A stretch of DNA of 64,000 bases, from positions 1 to 64,000 of the forward strand of contig RBWT01000004.1 of assembly GCA_004010275.1 (NCBI GenBank). Reading direction: 5' to 3'. This DNA comes from Streptomyces huasconensis (GTDB lineage Bacteria > Actinomycetota > Actinomycetes > Streptomycetales > Streptomycetaceae). A program made the translations under genes and the position numbers. The notes below the pieces were generated by a model. It was not told where the DNA came from. It did not search any database and was given only the letters and a program-made list of their open reading frames with translations. Within the stretch, counting starts at the first letter, position 1, and every line of letters begins with the position of its first letter. Below are positions 7,177 through 14,191 of the stretch, one piece after another.

Positions 7177-8204
7177 GCCTGTCCCCCGTTCGCGGCGGGG
7201 ACGACGTAGCCCCCGTCCTTGCGGATGAGCTGGACGTCCTTGGCCATGCGCGAGCAGGTCTGACGTACGAGGTCGGGAGCGAGCCCCGTTCCCTCGGCGA
7301 TCTGCTTCGGCGCGACTCCGGGGTTGTCGCGGACGTAGCGCAGGATCGTCGCGCGGCTGTCGCCGATCGTGTGATCGGCAGCCGGGCCTTCGAGGAGCTG
7401 CCAGGCGCCGGCCTCCGCGTAGAAACGGAGCGCGTACTCGGCCTCGTCGACGTCGCGGCCGGTGACGTGGAGGACGCCGTCGGCCTGACCGCGCGAGCGC
7501 TTGAGGACCAGCGTGGCGTCCGCCGCGCCCGCGAGGCCGTTGGTACCGGAGACCTCAGCGAGGAAGTCGTCCGAGCCGGCCTTTCGGACGTGGTGGACCA
7601 GGACCACGGCGATCCCGTAGTGGTCCGCGATCCGCTTCGCGTGGCCCACGGCCGCGTAGTCCGCGTCGTAGGCGGAAGAGCCCGGTGCCGACGTACCCCG
7701 CATCTTCGCGAACACGTCGATCACGATCATGCGGGCTTCCGGGTTGCGCTCGCACCACTGAGCGATGGCTTCGTTCCCGCCCTGGGGCAGCGGCGGGCAG
7801 GAGGTCGCCAGCGTCAGCGAGGCGGGCGCCGGACCTCCACCGAGGATCTTCCGCATGCGCGTCTGCAGACGGCGGGGCGTGTCCTCCAGGGCGAGGTACA
7901 GCACGGGGCCGCCGTCCACGGGAACGCTGTCCATCGCCGTACCCCCCGCCGCGACCGAGAGGGCCAGGCCGAGGGAGAGCCAGGACTTTCCGACCTTCGG
8001 CGGACCGGCGAGGAGATTCACGCCTTCGGAGATGATCCCCGGGACGGCCCACTTGGGCTCCGGGAACTCCGTATTCATCAGCTCGTCGGCGGTCCAGGCC
8101 GTACGGATGCGCTGTTGTGCGGGCTGTAGCGGCCGAGGCTCCGGAGCTGGGTGTGGAGAGTACAGGTGGGGCGGCATTTCGGCGTCGTACGGTTTGTCGT
8201 TCAC
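7173..8204 (-). CDS. RecA/DnaB-like AAA ATPase of the replication module
   Basis: 343 aa with GTG start at 8204, which overlaps the stop of the preceding gene (GTGA); an open extension to 8441 has no ribosome site. Walker A GPPKVGKS (residues 67-74), Walker B RMIVIDVFAKMRG (Asp163) and a RepA-type ATPase fold (VVLVHHVRKAG sensor). The C-terminal about 55 residues form a winged helix (TILRYVRDNPGVAPKQIAEG). Such RepA-like hexameric helicases sit beside primase-polymerases in plasmids and AICEs. It probably unwinds DNA during autonomous replication of the excised circle. Confidence 0.82.
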   Translation of the reverse strand: MNDKPYDAEMPPHLYSPHPAPEPRPLQPAQQRIRTAWTADELMNTEFPEPKWAVPGIISEGVNLLAGPPKVGKSWLSLGLALSVAAGGTAMDSVPVDGGPVLYLALEDTPRRLQTRMRKILGGGPAPASLTLATSCPPLPQGGNEAIAQWCERNPEARMIVIDVFAKMRGTSAPGSSAYDADYAAVGHAKRIADHYGIAVVLVHHVRKAGSDDFLAEVSGTNGLAGAADATLVLKRSRGQADGVLHVTGRDVDEAEYALRFYAEAGAWQLLEGPAADHTIGDSRATILRYVRDNPGVAPKQIAEGTGLAPDLVRQTCSRMAKDVQLIRKDGGYVVPAANGGQA

Positions 8205-8800
8205 TTGCTCTCCGCACCCTTGTCGTTCTGTTCGGCGATCCACTTCGCCGCTGCGGCGAGAGTCTTGAAGCCCTTCTCGGCGCAGGTCCAGCGGTACTTT
8301 CCGAAGCCGTACGGACCGTCGGGCGTCGGCAACGCCACGGCCGAGTACTGCTTCCCGTCGCGCGGCCCCCGGCCTTCGCTGATCTGCCCCATCAGGTCCG
8401 TCCGCTCGACCCGCTCGACGTCGCGGCCGGTCACGAGCCACTCGTGAGGCTCATCGTCGAACCAGATCTCTCCCGGCCACAGCAACAGACCCGCGACCTT
8501 GCGGGGCTCCTCGCCGAAGCCAACGGTCCTCGTGGAGGTCTGGAAATCGCTCCCTGCTTCGCCGCTGATGACACGCGCGGCGTGGCAGCATCGGCAGACG
8601 ACGCGCACCGTCTTGCGGGTGTAGCGGCTGCTGTGGTCACAGTCCTCATCGGCGCAGTCGTGCTTGCTGAGCGCTCCCCCGTACGACGGGCGGAAGCCCT
8701 CGTCCTCGCGGATGTCGACCGTCCACGCGGGGCGGCGGCAGTCGATACGGTGCGCCGGCTCACGCCAGCCGAAATACGTGTCCAGGACGTTGAGGTTCAT
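8201..8800 (-). CDS. Unrecognised element protein with cysteine pairs
   Basis: 199 aa, between the prim-pol and ATPase genes with four-base overlaps at both ends (8797-8800 ATGA, 8201-8204 GTGA), so translationally coupled to both. Cysteines occur in clusters (DCRRP, DCADEDCDHS, VVCRCCHAAR), suggesting one or two zinc-binding knuckles in residues 20-75. The C-terminal part is rich in Trp and Gly with a helix ending FKTLAAAAKWIAEQNDKG. Its position implies a role in replication of the element, for example a zinc-dependent DNA-binding accessory factor (inference). Confidence 0.72.
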   Translation of the reverse strand: MNLNVLDTYFGWREPAHRIDCRRPAWTVDIREDEGFRPSYGGALSKHDCADEDCDHSSRYTRKTVRVVCRCCHAARVISGEAGSDFQTSTRTVGFGEEPRKVAGLLLWPGEIWFDDEPHEWLVTGRDVERVERTDLMGQISEGRGPRDGKQYSAVALPTPDGPYGFGKYRWTCAEKGFKTLAAAAKWIAEQNDKGAESK

Positions 8801-9693
8801 GCCGCCCTCCCCTGGTCGAAGCGGCGGGGGCGACGGGCGCCGGCCCGGAAGCCGGAGGCGATCGTCCGGTTGATCTCCATCTCGCCGAGACCGACATGCA
8901 CCGCGGCTTCCGTAAGCCGCTCACTCACGTACGACGCGCTGAGCTCGCCTCCCGCGACGAGCTGCCCCAGCGCGATCGAGGCCTCGTAGAGGGCACTGTT
9001 GCGGCGGCCCATGGGGGCCCGAAGGACGCGCTCCCGCTCGGCATTGACCGCGAAGGTCAGGTAGGCGCCCCGACGTCCTGCCGCGACGAGCGGCACACGC
9101 ACGGGGCGCTGCTTGGGCAGCGGCGCCGGGGTGAGGAGCATCGTCAACCACGCGGGCAGCGGCAGAACTTCGGCGTGGGTCACGACGCTGTACTCCTCGC
9201 CGCCGACGTTGCTGCCCGCACCGACCACGTAGCCACCATGCGCCCGAGTGTCGACCTTCCAGCCAAGGGCACCGGCGGTGTTGCGCAACCGCACCTCCGC
9301 AGGCGCGGCGAAGTAGTGGTGCGTGCCACCGCTCGCCGTGCGGACCGTGTACGTGTCGACGGGCCACTCCTGGCCGGGCTGCTCAGCGAGCAGGGCCAGG
9401 GCGTCCGCGCCGTCGGTCACGCCCTCCGGGGTGCTGGCAGGCGGACGGTCCTCGTCGTTCTTGGGCACGTCCAGGTCGACGACCACGAGAGCGGATGGGC
9501 CCGTCGCAATGCCGATGTTGTACGAGCCGGACGCCCAGCAGTGCCGGACGCGGTCCGCGTCGACCGTGGCGCGGGTCTCCCACGCACGCACAGCCGGACG
9601 CTTCGCGTCAGGAACGAGCGGAAAAACGTGCCACCCACGCGTGATCGCGTCAAAAACGGCTCGGGGCAGCGGGCAAGGGTTGGTGTGGTGCAT
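8797..9693 (-). CDS. Bifunctional DNA primase/polymerase (RepPP-type initiator)
   Basis: 298 aa. ATG at 9693 is preceded by GGAGGTG ten bases upstream. The N-terminal prim-pol domain of the archaeo-eukaryotic primase superfamily shows the catalytic DxD (VVVDLDVP, Asp73/Asp75) and the SGGTHHYF motif (His125). The C-terminal segment (residues 215-290) is helical and ends in a basic stretch. Together with the ATPase it forms the replication module of this element; AICEs with this protein are called RepPP type. It would prime and copy the excised circular form. A structured leader that can mask its ribosome site lies upstream. Confidence 0.88.
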   Translation of the reverse strand: MHHTNPCPLPRAVFDAITRGWHVFPLVPDAKRPAVRAWETRATVDADRVRHCWASGSYNIGIATGPSALVVVDLDVPKNDEDRPPASTPEGVTDGADALALLAEQPGQEWPVDTYTVRTASGGTHHYFAAPAEVRLRNTAGALGWKVDTRAHGGYVVGAGSNVGGEEYSVVTHAEVLPLPAWLTMLLTPAPLPKQRPVRVPLVAAGRRGAYLTFAVNAERERVLRAPMGRRNSALYEASIALGQLVAGGELSASYVSERLTEAAVHVGLGEMEINRTIASGFRAGARRPRRFDQGRAA

Positions 9694-9700
9694 CCTGAAG

Positions 9701-9774
9701 GCACCTCCTGATTCCTGGTTGGGATGGGAGGACCGGAGCAGCGGGCTTCGTTGACCCGTCGGCCGCTGCTCCGG
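9701..9774 (-). promoter_or_regulatory. Structured leader RNA, copy A (upstream of prim-pol)
   Basis: On the minus strand a perfect 12-bp stem (CCGGAGCAGCGG with CCGCTGCTCCGG, 9763-9774 and 9733-9744) encloses an 18-base loop CCGACGGGTCAACGAAGC. It is followed by CCTCCCATCCCAACCAGG and then the ribosome site AGGAGG. CCTCC (9727-9731) can pair with GGAGG (9704-9708), masking the ribosome site. A second copy with a different stem but 15 of 18 identical loop bases lies at 15799-15873. It starts 8 bases after the stop codon of the preceding gene. Confidence 0.6.
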
Positions 9775-9781
9775 GTACATC

Positions 9782-10147
9782 TCAGGCAGCCTGTGCATCC
9801 CTCCAGGCCGCGTATTCGGTGCGGACGTAGTCCCGGTAGTCCTCGGCGAGGACCAGGTCCCGGCCCTTGCGGCTGAGACCGCCATGCGCCACGTCGTATT
9901 CGACGAGCCATTCCGCGGCGACGTTCGCCGCGTCCTCGGCGTCGGCCGCCGCGAGCGCACCGTTACGAGCCTGCTCCTGCAGAGCCAGGCGATCGAGGAG
10001 CGCGGCCTTGCGGAGGCGGAACTCGCGGTCGGTGCTGACATCGGTGGGATGGGAGTCGGACGCCTCAGCGATCAGGCAGATCTCCTGCGCGATCGTCGGA
10101 GCGCCGGCGTAGGCCGCGTTCGGTGCGGGGCGGTTCGGTTCGGTCAC
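9782..10147 (-). CDS. Small helical element protein, unknown
   Basis: 121 aa, mainly alpha-helical and acidic, with an ATGA overlap (10144-10147) to the upstream gene. The middle part (EFRLRKAALLDRLALQEQAR and the Ala-rich segment after it) looks like a coiled coil, and the C-terminus is DYVRTEYAAWRDAQAA. No membrane segment or known motif. It lies in the leftward operon between genes of unknown function and the replication module. The family is not recognised beyond being of the kind common in Streptomyces AICEs. Confidence 0.65.
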   Translation of the reverse strand: MTEPNRPAPNAAYAGAPTIAQEICLIAEASDSHPTDVSTDREFRLRKAALLDRLALQEQARNGALAAADAEDAANVAAEWLVEYDVAHGGLSRKGRDLVLAEDYRDYVRTEYAAWRDAQAA

Positions 10148-10806
10148 TTGCCCTCCTGGGTGACGTGGTTCTTCTGAAGGCCGAGGACGACGAAGTGCAA
10201 AGCGCGCTCAGCGACTTCGCCGTATGCATACGCGGCGTCGGCCAGGCCTGCGGCGAACTTCGAGGCCTCGGCCGACTCAGGGCTGTGACAGTCCGCGAAG
10301 TCCTCGTAGAAGGAGAAGTCCCGAGCCAGGTCACGGGCCCGGATGTGCTCGGTGAGGATCTCGCCGAGCGCGATGAGGTTCGGCCCGCCGGGCCACCGCG
10401 CAAGGGCAACTTCGAGGTTCGGCAGCGGCGCCGCGGGGATTCCGTAGAAGCCGTCCTGACGGGCGAATTCCAGATGCCGGGGGCGCTGCCCCCTCGCGAT
10501 GTCGGCCACCGCATGAGCCGCGCCGTACGCGTACGCCAGCGAGGTGTTCTCATACAGGGCTTTGATCCGCAGCTCCGTGGAGTCGTGGATCTCTTTGAGG
10601 TTCCTGAGCGTCTCGTGGTGGGGCTGAATGAAATATCGCCCCACCACGCTCACAGCCCCCTCCATGGAATCGAGGCGAGCGGGTTCGACATTCCAGGCGG
10701 CACTCTGCGCCGCCTGGTGAGCCATGCGGTACTCGCGAGCGGCAGCACCGACGGCGAAGACGCTCTCGGTCAGGTCGTGAAACCACGCGCGGGTGGTGTC
10801 GGACAT
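10144..10806 (-). CDS. Unrecognised helical element protein
   Basis: 220 aa. ATG at 10806 has GAGGGGAAC just upstream; the frame is open further but without a ribosome site. The protein is soluble, helix-rich and Ala-rich (AWFHDLTESVFAVGAAAREY; AYAYGAAHAVADIARGQRPR; AAGLADAAYAYGEVAERALH). The repeated AYAYG segments hint at an internal duplication. It is translationally coupled to the next gene. Function unknown. It sits upstream of the replication genes in the same transcription unit. Confidence 0.68.
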   Translation of the reverse strand: MSDTTRAWFHDLTESVFAVGAAAREYRMAHQAAQSAAWNVEPARLDSMEGAVSVVGRYFIQPHHETLRNLKEIHDSTELRIKALYENTSLAYAYGAAHAVADIARGQRPRHLEFARQDGFYGIPAAPLPNLEVALARWPGGPNLIALGEILTEHIRARDLARDFSFYEDFADCHSPESAEASKFAAGLADAAYAYGEVAERALHFVVLGLQKNHVTQEGK

Positions 10807-10894
10807 GAAGTTCCCCTCGGATGGACACGGGCCGGGCTGTCCGTCCCTCCGCGCGGCCTCAACCGGTGCTCGGATGAGACCGCACCGAGGTACG

Positions 10895-11137
10895 TCAGGC
10901 CGAGAACGGCTCGTCCGCGACGCGCTCGGCAACGGCGAGGAGCAGTTCCCGGAGGTCACTGCCGATGAGGGTGACCAAGCGGTGCTCGATCGCTCGCCAG
11001 GACTCTGCATCGATGGCCATCAGCGCGGCTATCGCCGTCGCGCCCTTGCCCTCCTCGATCGCGGTGAGGGCATCGCGGAGTTCGCCGGAGGCCATGAGGG
11101 AGATGTGCGGAGGAGCCGATGGGGTGTGGACGGTCAT
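10895..11137 (-). CDS. Small element protein, unknown
   Basis: 80 aa, ATG at 11137 with AAGGGA seven bases upstream. Two amphipathic helices (LRDALTAIEEGKGATAIAAL and LVTLIGSDLRELLLAVAERV) separated by a Trp-containing turn suggest a small helical bundle. Same direction as, and close to, its neighbours (21 bases to the membrane-protein gene upstream). No family recognised. Confidence 0.6.
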   Translation of the reverse strand: MTVHTPSAPPHISLMASGELRDALTAIEEGKGATAIAALMAIDAESWRAIEHRLVTLIGSDLRELLLAVAERVADEPFSA

Positions 11138-11158
11138 GAGGAATCCCTTCTGTGCGTG

Positions 11159-11350
11159 TCACATCTGCTGCTGGACGGTCTCGATGACGTCGGCGGTCAG
11201 GGAGTTGATGGGACCCGCGAGCCCGGTGGACGCGAGGAAGAAGCCGAACATCACGGCGATGAAGGCGGAGCCGTAGCCGAGCGAGCTGTTGCGGAGCAGG
11301 ACGGCCAGGAGGATGCCGAAGAAGAAGACGAGCGAGATGGTCACGGCCAT
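11159..11350 (-). CDS. Small membrane protein (Spd-like)
   Basis: 63 aa with two hydrophobic helices (VTISLVFFFGILLAVLLRNS and YGSAFIAVMFGFFLASTGLA) and a short C-terminal helix (SLTADVIETVQQQM). GGGAG lies seven bases before the ATG. Its start overlaps the end of the small lipoprotein-like frame upstream. Tiny membrane proteins in the transfer region of Streptomyces plasmids (Spd, KilB) act in spreading DNA along the mycelium; this assignment is by position and size only. Confidence 0.65.
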   Translation of the reverse strand: MAVTISLVFFFGILLAVLLRNSSLGYGSAFIAVMFGFFLASTGLAGPINSLTADVIETVQQQM

Positions 11351-11475
11351 GTCGTGGCTCCCTTGGGCGGAGTGGGTGAGGGACCAGTGGGCGCCGGCCC
11401 GGCGCCCGAGCAGGACGTGAGGAGAGTGGCGAGCAGGACTCCGAAGAGCTCCATGTAGAGGACGGAGCGCGTCAT
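11341..11475 (-). CDS. Tiny putative lipoprotein
   Basis: 44 aa, ATG at 11475 overlapping the stop of the upstream gene (ATGA), and its own end overlapping the next start by 10 bases. The N-terminus (YMELFGVLLATLLTSC) reads as a signal sequence with a lipobox-like LTSC at residues 18-21, followed by a Pro/Gly/Ser-rich tail. It is too short to be sure, but the tight chain of overlaps argues that it is translated. Confidence 0.5.
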   Translation of the reverse strand: MTRSVLYMELFGVLLATLLTSCSGAGPAPTGPSPTPPKGATTWP

Positions 11476-11723
11476 TGGCTCCCCTCGCGGTGGATGCGGT
11501 GGGCACGGTTGAAGAGCCAACGTCCGACTCGTATGCGCTTGCCGTGGCCGTGGCAGCGGCGGCACTGCTTGCCGCGCTTCAGGCGGCCCTTGCGGTTCTG
11601 CTGCATCAGAAAACCGAAGCCGCGGCACTTGCGGCAGTTGGTAAAGGGGCTGACCGCGCAGATCATCGCGTAACCGAGAGTGACCATGAGCAAGCAAGCC
11701 ATAGCAGGGAACGTGAGGGTCAT
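11472..11723 (-). CDS. Membrane protein with paired CxxC zinc motifs (Spd-like)
   Basis: 83 aa. An N-terminal membrane helix (FPAMACLLMVTLGYAMICAV) is followed by CRKCRGFGFLM, a basic linker and CRRCHGHGKRIR, two CxxC pairs that would bind one zinc as in DnaJ-type zinc ribbons. The C-terminus is strongly basic. AAGGG precedes the ATG at 11723. Such anchored zinc-knuckle proteins recur in the transfer operons of AICEs. A role in DNA transfer or spread next to the translocase is likely but unproven. Confidence 0.72.
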   Translation of the reverse strand: MTLTFPAMACLLMVTLGYAMICAVSPFTNCRKCRGFGFLMQQNRKGRLKRGKQCRRCHGHGKRIRVGRWLFNRAHRIHREGSQ

Positions 11724-11764
11724 GAGGGCCCTTCCAGTGGGCTTTCAGGGGTTTCCGCTGGTGG

Positions 11765-11856
11765 GGTGCTACGTGCTAGGAAGCTGGTGAGGGGCTGCTT
11801 TGGGTGCTAGCGGGGGTGCTACCGGTAGCAGGTCACCCCGCTACCGGTAGCACCCG
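11765..11856. promoter_or_regulatory. Cluster of GTGCTA repeats, candidate transfer (clt) locus
   Basis: In 92 bases just past the 3' end of the translocase gene, GTGCTA occurs at 11766, 11773, 11804 and 11816 on the plus strand and inverted at 11848. The last copies lie in a perfect 16-bp inverted repeat (GGGTGCTACCGGTAGC at 11814-11829, complement at 11840-11855, 10-base spacer), each arm holding the palindrome GCTACCGGTAGC. Streptomyces TraB-type translocases recognise short repeats in a clt locus, so this is a candidate. It could also be a terminator for the translocase gene. Confidence 0.5.
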
Positions 11857-11863
11857 TCCTCGG

Positions 11864-14095
11864 CTAAGCGGCACCCCTTGATCCGTCACGCTCCGCGATT
11901 GCCTTGCTGACGTCGGCACGGACGATGCCGCGCCGGGTGGTGCGCTCTCCCTCGTCGGTGACCCCGGCGACGCCAGTGGTCTTGATGCCGTGGGGTTTGA
12001 GCGCGAGAGTCACGTTCTCGCCCTTCCAACCGCCGTAGACCTCGGGCCGGAGTTCGGCGAGCCGAGCGGCGATCCGCTCGTTCCACACGCGCTCCTCGGA
12101 GACCGGAACGACGGCGGCGACGGCGGCGAGCAGGTCGTACGACGGTCCCGACGGCGTCTCGCTCTCCTCGCCGAGCGCGATGCCGGAGAGCCTGCGTTCG
12201 GCCTTGCGCAGTGCGAGCGCCCGCTGAGCGACGGCCTCCGTCGCCGGGTCATCCAGGTACGCGGTGCGTACGACGGTCGGCACTGACGTGGCACCGACGA
12301 GGTAGCCGTTGCCCGCGTCACCCTCGGGTCGGAACGCCGTGGCGCGGATGCCGTTCTTGTACGCGGACGTACCGAGGATCATGTCGTTCTCGATCTGGCC
12401 TGCCACGCGCAGACAGAACCGGATCGAGACGTTGCCGCTGACACCCGTCGGGAGCGAGTCCTTGTCGGGCCGCTGCGTGGCGAGAACCAGGATCACGCCG
12501 AGCGCGCGCCCCAGCTTGATGACGAACTCGGCGTCTTCTCCGGCCTGCTTGCCGTACTCGGGGTGAGCGAAGAGGTTCTGGCACTCGTCGAACACCGCGA
12601 GCAACGGCCACAGCTTCAGCGAGCGCTTATTGGCGATCTCGCGTGTGATCCGCTTGTCCGGGCACAGGTCGCGCGGCAGCTTCTTCATCGCCGCCGCTCG
12701 GCGCATGACCTCTTCCCGAAGCAGCTTCAGGGAGTCGGCCGCGTACCTGATCGACTCGTCGTCGATACCGGAGACGAACCGGTGCGAGACGCACTTGAGG
12801 GCGTCCAGGTCGCCGGTTGCCTTGTTCTCGTGGAGCCACAGTTCCACGGTCGGGTCGAGGGCGGCGCCGCACGCGATCACGCGGACGGACGCCGTCTTGC
12901 CCTGGCCGGGCAGGGAACCGATCAGCACGTTGTGCTGGATCAGCGGGACCACCTGGCCACGGCCCCGCGGGTCGATACCGAACGGGCTGCCCTTGAAGAT
13001 GTCGTGGCGCTTGGCGTTGGCGAGCTGCCACTTGACGAAACCGGTCTTCGAGAGATCCCTGTCACCGACCCACAGGACGAGCCGCCCTTCGTGGATCGAC
13101 GGATCGGCCTCGGGCCAGACACATCCCAGCGGGCGGCGCAGGCCTGAGGCGAGTCGGCTCCGGCGGTCGGCGACGTCGGCCACCGTCACGCCGAGCGGCA
13201 AGTCGATGTCCGCTCGCCAGCCGGGGCCTTCGCGAGTGATGGGGGCGACGAACGTAATGCCGTCCTCTCCCTTGGCCACCGCGCTCGTGATCTGGCTGAT
13301 GCCGATCGAGGCCATGGCCCTGACCACGATGTCGCTGGTCAGCTTCTGCACCTCGGCCTTGATGACCGCACGGGTTGCGAGCGGCGCATCCGCCGGCGCC
13401 CCCTTCCAGCCCAACCAGCACAGCGCAAGAACCCCCACGACCAGTCGGGTCGTGAATGACGCGCCGAAGATCAGGTACAGGACCGCCGCGACCGTGATCG
13501 GGAGCCCGAGAAGGACGAGAAGCGTCCGAAGCCGAACCCTGCGATCACGCTGACGTGAGAGCTTCAGGTACAGCTCGGTGTTCTCGCGGCGGGCCTCTGC
13601 CTGGCGGAGTGGGTCCCTCTCGGCGTCGCGCGCCCAACGTCCGAGCCGACCGAGGGTGTTGAGAAGCCCTCGGGGCGCCCGCCACACCAGCTTGGGTACA
13701 TAGAGGAACGGAACCCGTACCGCGTGGAAGGCCACGGTGTGCCCGGCATGACCGGCGAGCCACCCCATGGCCTCCTTGAACTCCCGGGCCGACCTCGCCC
13801 ACGCCGGGATGATGTCCAGGCGCTTGGAGTTCTTGATGCGGTCGATCAGGCCAGGGCCTGAGTCGACCGGCGCGGGATCATCGACGATCGTCGGCCTCGC
13901 ACCCGTTTCTCCGCCCCATGACGGATCATCGGCGGTGCCGTGCACGGCCCCTGTGTCGCGGGCGGCCCGCGCCTTGTCGAAGTTCAGCACCTCACCCTCC
14001 GCGCTGGTGTCGGAGGGTTTCTTCATCTCTGCTTCCAGACGTGCGAACAGCTCGTCCGTCTCGGGCTCTTCATCGCCCTCGTGCTTCACTGGCAT
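11864..14095 (-). CDS. tra: FtsK/SpoIIIE-type conjugative DNA translocase (Tra)
   Basis: 743 aa; single-protein, double-stranded DNA pump of AICE conjugation, acting at the hyphal membrane. Acidic N-terminus (1-80), amphipathic region 80-180, two membrane helices about 190-230 (TLLVLLGLPITVAAVLYLIF; LVVGVLALCWLGW), then the motor domain with Walker A GSLPGQGKT (393-401) and Walker B LLAVFDE (about 498-504). The sequence after 660 contains a probable winged-helix DNA-recognition end. AAGGAA precedes the ATG at 14095. Length fits pSAM2 TraSA/TraB proteins. A repeat cluster that may be its target lies past its stop. Confidence 0.92.
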   Translation of the reverse strand: MPVKHEGDEEPETDELFARLEAEMKKPSDTSAEGEVLNFDKARAARDTGAVHGTADDPSWGGETGARPTIVDDPAPVDSGPGLIDRIKNSKRLDIIPAWARSAREFKEAMGWLAGHAGHTVAFHAVRVPFLYVPKLVWRAPRGLLNTLGRLGRWARDAERDPLRQAEARRENTELYLKLSRQRDRRVRLRTLLVLLGLPITVAAVLYLIFGASFTTRLVVGVLALCWLGWKGAPADAPLATRAVIKAEVQKLTSDIVVRAMASIGISQITSAVAKGEDGITFVAPITREGPGWRADIDLPLGVTVADVADRRSRLASGLRRPLGCVWPEADPSIHEGRLVLWVGDRDLSKTGFVKWQLANAKRHDIFKGSPFGIDPRGRGQVVPLIQHNVLIGSLPGQGKTASVRVIACGAALDPTVELWLHENKATGDLDALKCVSHRFVSGIDDESIRYAADSLKLLREEVMRRAAAMKKLPRDLCPDKRITREIANKRSLKLWPLLAVFDECQNLFAHPEYGKQAGEDAEFVIKLGRALGVILVLATQRPDKDSLPTGVSGNVSIRFCLRVAGQIENDMILGTSAYKNGIRATAFRPEGDAGNGYLVGATSVPTVVRTAYLDDPATEAVAQRALALRKAERRLSGIALGEESETPSGPSYDLLAAVAAVVPVSEERVWNERIAARLAELRPEVYGGWKGENVTLALKPHGIKTTGVAGVTDEGERTTRRGIVRADVSKAIAERDGSRGAA

Positions 14096-14102
14096 TTCCT
14101 TC

Positions 14103-14163
14103 CTGCATGGGAGGGATCTGCCGACGCCCGGCCCTACCGGCCAAAGCAGCGGCCGGGCGTCGG
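14103..14163 (-). promoter_or_regulatory. Leader hairpin upstream of tra (variant of the shared leader)
   Basis: A perfect 13-bp stem (CCGACGCCCGGCC at 14121-14133 with its complement at 14151-14163) around a 17-base loop lies 26 bases before the tra start. Downstream on the minus strand follows CCCTCCCATGCAGG, similar to CTCCCATCCC-ACCAGG of the two leaders at 9701 and 15799. The loop sequence is different, so it may be a diverged relative or simply a terminator. Confidence 0.4.
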
Positions 14164-14191
14164 TGGTAGGAGCAAGGCTGAGACGCCGACG

